Shown here piece by piece: positions 16,779-20,162 of a DNA stretch of 20,162 bases. The notes under the pieces were generated by a model. It saw nothing but the letters and a program-made list of their open reading frames with translations. It was not told the DNA's origin and ran no database searches. Made by a program: the position numbers and the translations under genes. The first letter of the stretch is position 1. Each line of letters opens with the position of its first letter. The stretch comes from CAYSFW01 sp964620675. GTDB lineage: Bacteria; Pseudomonadota; Gammaproteobacteria; UWMA-0217. The stretch is taken from positions 1-20,162 of the forward strand of contig CAZUJU010000054.1 in NCBI GenBank assembly GCA_964620675.1, in the 5' to 3' direction.

Positions 16779-17864
16779 TCAATCCGGCAAGTGCCCGGCC
16801 TCCTCGCGTTTGGTGCGCAGATAACGTGCGTTGTGCGGGTTGGTCGGCGCGACCAGAGAGAGGCGATCGACCACTTCGATGCCACCGGCTTCCAACGCGC
16901 GGATCTTGTCCGGATTATTGGTGAACAGGCGGACCCGCGCGATGTCGAGTGCCTTGAGCAAGGCGCAGGCGACGCGAAAATCGCGCTCCTCGGCGCTAAA
17001 GCCGAGGTGCCGGTCCGCTTCGAGGGTGTCCATTCCGTTGTCCTGCAAACCGTAGGCACGTAGCTTGTTGGCGAGGCCGATACCGCGCCCTTCCTGCGCG
17101 AGATACAACAGCACGCCGCCACCCGCGGTAGCAATCCGCTCCACCGCGGTGCGCAACTGGTCGCCGCAGTCGCAGCGCAAGCTGCCGAGCAGATCGCCCG
17201 TCAAGCAGGCGGAATGCAGCCGCACCGGAACCGGCGCGGTGAGATCCGGCGCGCCGATGACGATCGCCACGTGCTCGTTGTCGCCGTAGCGCTCGCGAAA
17301 CAGGATGAACTCGCAGGCTTCGTGCTCCGCCAACGGTATCCGAGCGCGGCTGACGAGGCGCAAAGCGGTGGCGCGAAGCCGCGCGTAATCGGCGACGCTG
17401 GTCGCCACCAGACGCGGCACCTCGGGATCGGGCGTCGCCCCGACTTCCCACACCAACATCGCCGGCAGCAATCGCGCCTGCATCGCGAGATCCAGTGCGA
17501 CGTGGGTGAACGCATGGTCGCCCTCCAGCGGCGCGGGTGCACCGGCGCTGGACCGCCCGGCCGGATCTAAAAGCGCGCCACTCAGGCGTTGCAGCTCGGT
17601 CAACCCGAGCCCAGGGGCGATACGCAGCCGCGCGCCGGGCGACGTGATCACCTGGCCAAGCGCCGCGAAACGGTTGCGCGTCAGGCACAGAAATAGCCCC
17701 GGGCGGTCGCGCAAGGCTTGCCAGCGAGTTTCGGTGAGCGCTTCGACGGGCAAAATTCGCCACGCCGAGGTCGCATCGGAGAGATCGATCTCGCGTCCCC
17801 GGCGCAGTTCATGGATGATCCGGTCCACGGCGCCCGCGGCGTCGGAATAGTCGTCGTCACTCAT
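16779..17864 (-). CDS. ribA: GTP cyclohydrolase II with a non-standard N-terminal domain
   Basis: 361 residues. The C-terminal half (about 180-361) is a complete GTP cyclohydrolase II: zinc ligands Cys220, Cys231 and Cys233 in CLTGDLLGSLRCDCG (as Cys54/65/67 of E. coli RibA), QEGRGIGL, catalytic Tyr271 in LRAYGLQ and Arg294 in ERDF, then FTNNPDKIRALEAGGI. It should convert GTP to 2,5-diamino-6-ribosylamino-4-pyrimidinone phosphate. The N-terminal ~175 residues take the place of the RibB domain of RibBA but show no recognisable dihydroxybutanone-phosphate synthase active-site motif, so that activity is unlikely. The start ATG 17864 has no strong ribosome-binding site. It is divergent from the RibD-like gene across 160 bp, which suggests a shared pathway. 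A specialised GCH II paralogue is more likely than the housekeeping copy. Confidence 0.88.
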   Translation of the reverse strand: MSDDDYSDAAGAVDRIIHELRRGREIDLSDATSAWRILPVEALTETRWQALRDRPGLFLCLTRNRFAALGQVITSPGARLRIAPGLGLTELQRLSGALLDPAGRSSAGAPAPLEGDHAFTHVALDLAMQARLLPAMLVWEVGATPDPEVPRLVATSVADYARLRATALRLVSRARIPLAEHEACEFILFRERYGDNEHVAIVIGAPDLTAPVPVRLHSACLTGDLLGSLRCDCGDQLRTAVERIATAGGGVLLYLAQEGRGIGLANKLRAYGLQDNGMDTLEADRHLGFSAEERDFRVACALLKALDIARVRLFTNNPDKIRALEAGGIEVVDRLSLVAPTNPHNARYLRTKREEAGHLPD

Positions 17865-18024
17865 GGGTAAGGGTTCTACGTGTGCATATTTGGCTTAGAC
17901 TGGCGAGGATAACCGTCATTTCAGGTAGATCCGCAAAGCCCATGGTGATTGCTGAATTATTCGCCGCGCAGCCGCATGGCGTGCTGCGCGCGACACGAGC
18001 GCGTGCGGAACCGCCTACGCTGCC

Positions 18025-18936
18025 ATGCCTATCCTGACCCCGGAAGACAGCTGGCGATTACTGCTCGCGCTTGCCGACGCACGTCGCGCCGGTGACTTTC
18101 CGACCGGCGAATTCGCCGTTCAGCACAACGTGCGGACGGCCAGAATCGATTGGCTGCCCGCCAGCGCAGAGGGCCTCGCCGCGTTCGCGTCATCCAGCGG
18201 CTGGTCGCTGGCGCCAACCTTGCCGGCGGACACCCGCGCCTTGCTCGACCTCTACCTGCCGCTGGTCGCACCGCTTGGTGAATCGGTACGGGTCATCGCA
18301 CAGCTCGGGCAGAGCATCGATGGCCAAATCGCCACCGGCGACGGCGATTCCTACTACGTGACCGGTGCGGAGAGTTTGGTCCACCTGCATCGCCTGCGGG
18401 CGCTTTGCGACGCCGTCATCGTCGGCGCGAATACCGTGGCGATCGATAATCCACGTTTGACGACTCGGCGCGCCCCGGGGCCAAGCCCGGTCCGCGTTGT
18501 GCTCGACGCCAGCGCCCGCCTTGATCGCACCCGTGCGCAGGTGTTCACCGACGGTGCCGCGCGTACCCTCGTCGTCCACCAGCCTGATGCGAATGCGCCC
18601 GATACCGCCGACCCCGACACGCTGAACGTCGCGGTCCGATCGAATGGCCTCGATTTGCACGATCTGCTGCGACAACTTGGCGCACTCGGACTGCGCACAA
18701 TCCTGGTCGAGGGCGGGGGAATGACGATCTCGCGGTTTCTCGAAGCCGGCCTGCTCGACCGGCTGCACATCGCGGTCGCGCCACTGATTATCGGTTCGGG
18801 GCGACCGGGCATATTGCTGCCGCCTATCGCGCGCTTGAGCGAGGCGTTGCGCCCGGCGCATCGGGTGTTTCAACTCGGCGCCGACATTCTGTGGGACTTC
18901 GATCTCCGCAAGACTGCGCCGATCACGACCGAATAG
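18025..18936 (+). CDS. RibD C-terminal-domain (pyrimidine reductase) protein, stand-alone
   Basis: 303 residues. From about residue 88 it is a RibD_C/DHFR-fold reductase: IAQLGQSIDGQIAT, HRLRALCDAVIVGANTV, DNPRLTTR (141-148), VEGGG (228-232) and LHIAVAPLIIGSGRPGI. These positions bind NADPH and the ribosylamino-pyrimidine in RibD. The zinc deaminase domain of RibD is absent; instead an unrecognised ~85-residue N-terminal region precedes the reductase. The likely substrate is the product of the GTP cyclohydrolase II encoded next door, possibly after deamination by another enzyme. ATG 18025 lacks a clear Shine-Dalgarno sequence. A 31-codon frame (17942-18037) overlaps its start and could be a coupling leader. 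Confidence 0.85.
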   Translation: MPILTPEDSWRLLLALADARRAGDFPTGEFAVQHNVRTARIDWLPASAEGLAAFASSSGWSLAPTLPADTRALLDLYLPLVAPLGESVRVIAQLGQSIDGQIATGDGDSYYVTGAESLVHLHRLRALCDAVIVGANTVAIDNPRLTTRRAPGPSPVRVVLDASARLDRTRAQVFTDGAARTLVVHQPDANAPDTADPDTLNVAVRSNGLDLHDLLRQLGALGLRTILVEGGGMTISRFLEAGLLDRLHIAVAPLIIGSGRPGILLPPIARLSEALRPAHRVFQLGADILWDFDLRKTAPITTE

Positions 18937-18992
18937 CCTCCGCTATCCGCTACCCGTGCGGGAAATGAGATCGCGCAAACGCGTATTCGCCG

Positions 18993-19025
18993 GCGCCGAC
19001 GGTGATCCGCCACCGGGGACGGCGC
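18993..19025. terminator. Hairpin between convergent genes
   Basis: GCGCCG (18993-18998) pairs with CGGCGC (19020-19025), and inside it CGGTG (19000-19004) pairs with CACCG (19011-19015). It lies between the rightward RibD-like gene and the leftward HMA-like gene, so it could act for both. No T tract follows, so this is tentative. Confidence 0.3.
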
Positions 19026-19044
19026 ACCGCCCGCACCACACCAT

Positions 19045-19278
19045 TTACATCCCGATCAACTCGGCGTGGACACCGTGATGCCGCACCGAATGCAGGATCC
19101 GTTGCGACGAAATCAAATCGGGATCGTAGTCGACCACCAGCAAATGCCGACGATTTTCGTGCACACAGGCGCTGATGATTCCAGTCGCTGTGCCCAGGTC
19201 CTTTTCCAGATCGCGCAGTCGGTGCTCGTCGAGCGTTTCATCGATATGCACCACGATATCAGCGTGCCGTCCGGCCAT
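19045..19278 (-). CDS. Small HMA-fold-like protein lacking the metal-binding CxxC
   Basis: 77 residues from ATG 19278, which has GGAGG eight bases upstream; the longer frame from 19335 lacks such a site. The pattern is beta-alpha-beta-beta-alpha-beta: ADIVVHIDETLDEHRLRDLEKDL, GIISACVHENRRHLLVVDYDPD, and SSQRILHSVRHHGVHAELIGM. This matches the heavy-metal-associated (HMA) ferredoxin fold, where the usual metal site would be a CxxC in the first loop; here that loop reads HIDETLDEH and has no cysteine. It is rich in histidine (about ten), which might bind metal differently. Small CxxC-less HMA-like proteins occur in many gammaproteobacteria; function is unknown. No obvious operon partner. Confidence 0.7.
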   Translation of the reverse strand: MAGRHADIVVHIDETLDEHRLRDLEKDLGTATGIISACVHENRRHLLVVDYDPDLISSQRILHSVRHHGVHAELIGM

Positions 19279-19456
19279 GATCCGATACCTCCGGGTAAAT
19301 TCGCGTTGACAACCGTGCAGGGCACCCACCCACAACCGATGGCGCGATGCACGCGGACAATAGACCCATGCCGCAGTCGGTCTGGCAGCGAGGCCGTCAC
19401 TGCATCATGCCGTCTACGTAAAAAACTATAGAACGCGCGCGCGGTTTCGCAAGTCG

Positions 19457-19980
19457 TTACCTGCCGCGCCCCGCTCGCGCAGCAATATCGACATGCCCCA
19501 CCACCAGGCGCGAAACGCCCGCTTCAAGCCAACGCTCCCGACGTGCCTGCCACGCGCGGAAGGTCGCGCGACCCGCCGGATCGACTTCGCTCGCGGCCGC
19601 CGCCCAACCATCGAACAACATCCGCTGCAACTCGCGCGCGTCGGGCGCGACGACCCAATCGCTCGGCGCTTGCGCGACGTCGAAGTCCGCCGCCGTCAGC
19701 GCGGCGCTAACCGCCGCGATCGCACCGGGACCGAGGGCTGGCCCGAAGCCCTTGTCGCGGATCTGGTGGCGATTGACGAGCGTGCGCACCGTCGCGTCGA
19801 GTGGGTCGGCAGGCGCAAACTCGATCCGCCCGTCGTAATTGAGCGCGAACAACACCGCAACTTCCGCCGCCCGGCAATGATCAACCACTCGCGTCAACCA
19901 ATCCGCCCCGACCAGATCGAGCAGCGCCGATGCGGTTACCAAATCAACCTGCCCCCACGGCAACGCGTCGAGTGCGCGCG
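19457..19980 (-). pseudogene. C-terminal part of a class I SAM-dependent methyltransferase, lacking its SAM-binding N-terminus
   Basis: The frame reads RALDALPWGQVDLVTASALLDLVGADWL, shown in pieces here: DALPWGQVDLV, then ASALLDLVGADWL, VLFALNYDGRIEF, DKGFGPALGPGA and APSDWVVAPD. This resembles the second half of a class I methyltransferase in which the VDLVTASALLDL strand follows the SAM-binding glycine motif. The N-terminal half with that motif is missing. Upstream in the same frame there is a TAG at 19994-19996 and no ATG, GTG or ribosome-binding site; only an internal TTG (19963) could serve. The missing part is replaced by a glycosyltransferase scrap in another frame. I judge it a decayed, rearranged gene rather than a functional short protein. 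Confidence 0.65.
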
Positions 19981-20100
19981 CGCCGTTTGCGCGCTAATGA
20001 CGACCACCCGCCCCACCGCAGCAAGTGCGCGACGTTCCTGGGTGAAAAACCACGCGCGCAAGTCCGGATCCAACCCGGTTTCGTTCGCCAATGGATAATG
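19978..20100 (-). pseudogene. Fragment of a GT4-like glycosyltransferase
   Basis: A 41-codon stretch reads HYPLANETGLDPDLRAW, then FFTQERRALAAVGRVVVISAQTAR. This resembles the N-terminal-domain block of family 4 glycosyltransferases (HHPLxxETGL ... ERRAL ... VVVTSxxTAR). Upstream in this frame there is a TGA at 20119-20121, and downstream the sequence switches to methyltransferase in a different frame within a GCGCGCGC run. No start or complete domain is present. It is therefore a remnant, in keeping with a deletion that joined parts of two neighbouring genes. Assignment rests on a short motif match and should be treated with caution. Confidence 0.5.
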
Positions 20101-20162
20101 CCGCGATCCGCTTCGGCGTCAGCCTGTGGGCCAAGCTTCCGCTCCTGCTCACGCCCCTTACC

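Noticed and set aside
20091..20162. Possible start of a plus-strand gene (MDNAAIRFGVSLWAKLPLLL)
   Set aside because: Only 24 codons are visible, there is no ribosome-binding site and it overlaps the glycosyltransferase scrap; sequence beyond the window is needed.

Overview
This 20.2 kb window is GC-rich bacterial chromosome. The OmpR/EnvZ-type pair, a TrpB2-type tryptophan synthase, NnrU, DUF302 and an RpfG-like protein together suggest a gammaproteobacterium, perhaps a Chromatiales-type sulfur bacterium. That placement is inference; there is no rRNA or other marker gene.

Layout. (1) 1-298: the 5' end of a type I restriction-modification hsdM, running off the left edge, followed by 564 bp with no recognisable gene. 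(2) 863-4436, minus strand: a probable operon trpB2 > nnrU > family 5 peptide-binding protein. (3) 4617-7449: a membrane protein convergent with, and overlapping, an ompR/envZ-like two-component pair. (4) 7740-9754, plus strand: three exported proteins (EF-hand protein, DUF302 protein, lipase-like hydrolase), with plausible promoters and a hairpin terminator. (5) 9783-15826, minus strand: a large multi-PAS hybrid histidine kinase followed directly by an RpfG-like REC-HD-GYP regulator. Both are pseudogenes. (6) 16272-16673: promoter, tRNA-Ser(UGA), a hairpin, short direct repeats and a scrap of IS110-type transposase. (7) 16779-20100: GTP cyclohydrolase II with a non-standard N-terminal domain, divergent from a RibD reductase-domain protein; then a small HMA-fold protein and decayed pieces of a methyltransferase and a glycosyltransferase.

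The clearest unusual signal is region 5. The hybrid kinase carries a 180-bp palindromic element with 13-bp terminal repeats and a TGA target duplication. The HD-GYP gene carries a 120-bp element with 17-bp terminal repeats resembling the IS1380 family and a TTGAA target duplication. Removing each element plus one target copy restores the reading frame and the expected protein exactly. The kinase also has two nonsense codons, and the HD-GYP gene has one nonsense codon and a lost 3' end. A c-di-GMP-type signalling pathway has therefore decayed as a unit, through two independent non-autonomous transposon insertions plus point mutations.

The second signal is region 7. A GTP cyclohydrolase II and a stand-alone RibD reductase domain beside methyltransferase and glycosyltransferase remnants look like what remains of a specialised GTP-derived (flavin- or pterin-like) pathway rather than the housekeeping riboflavin operon. 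Its product cannot be told from the sequence.
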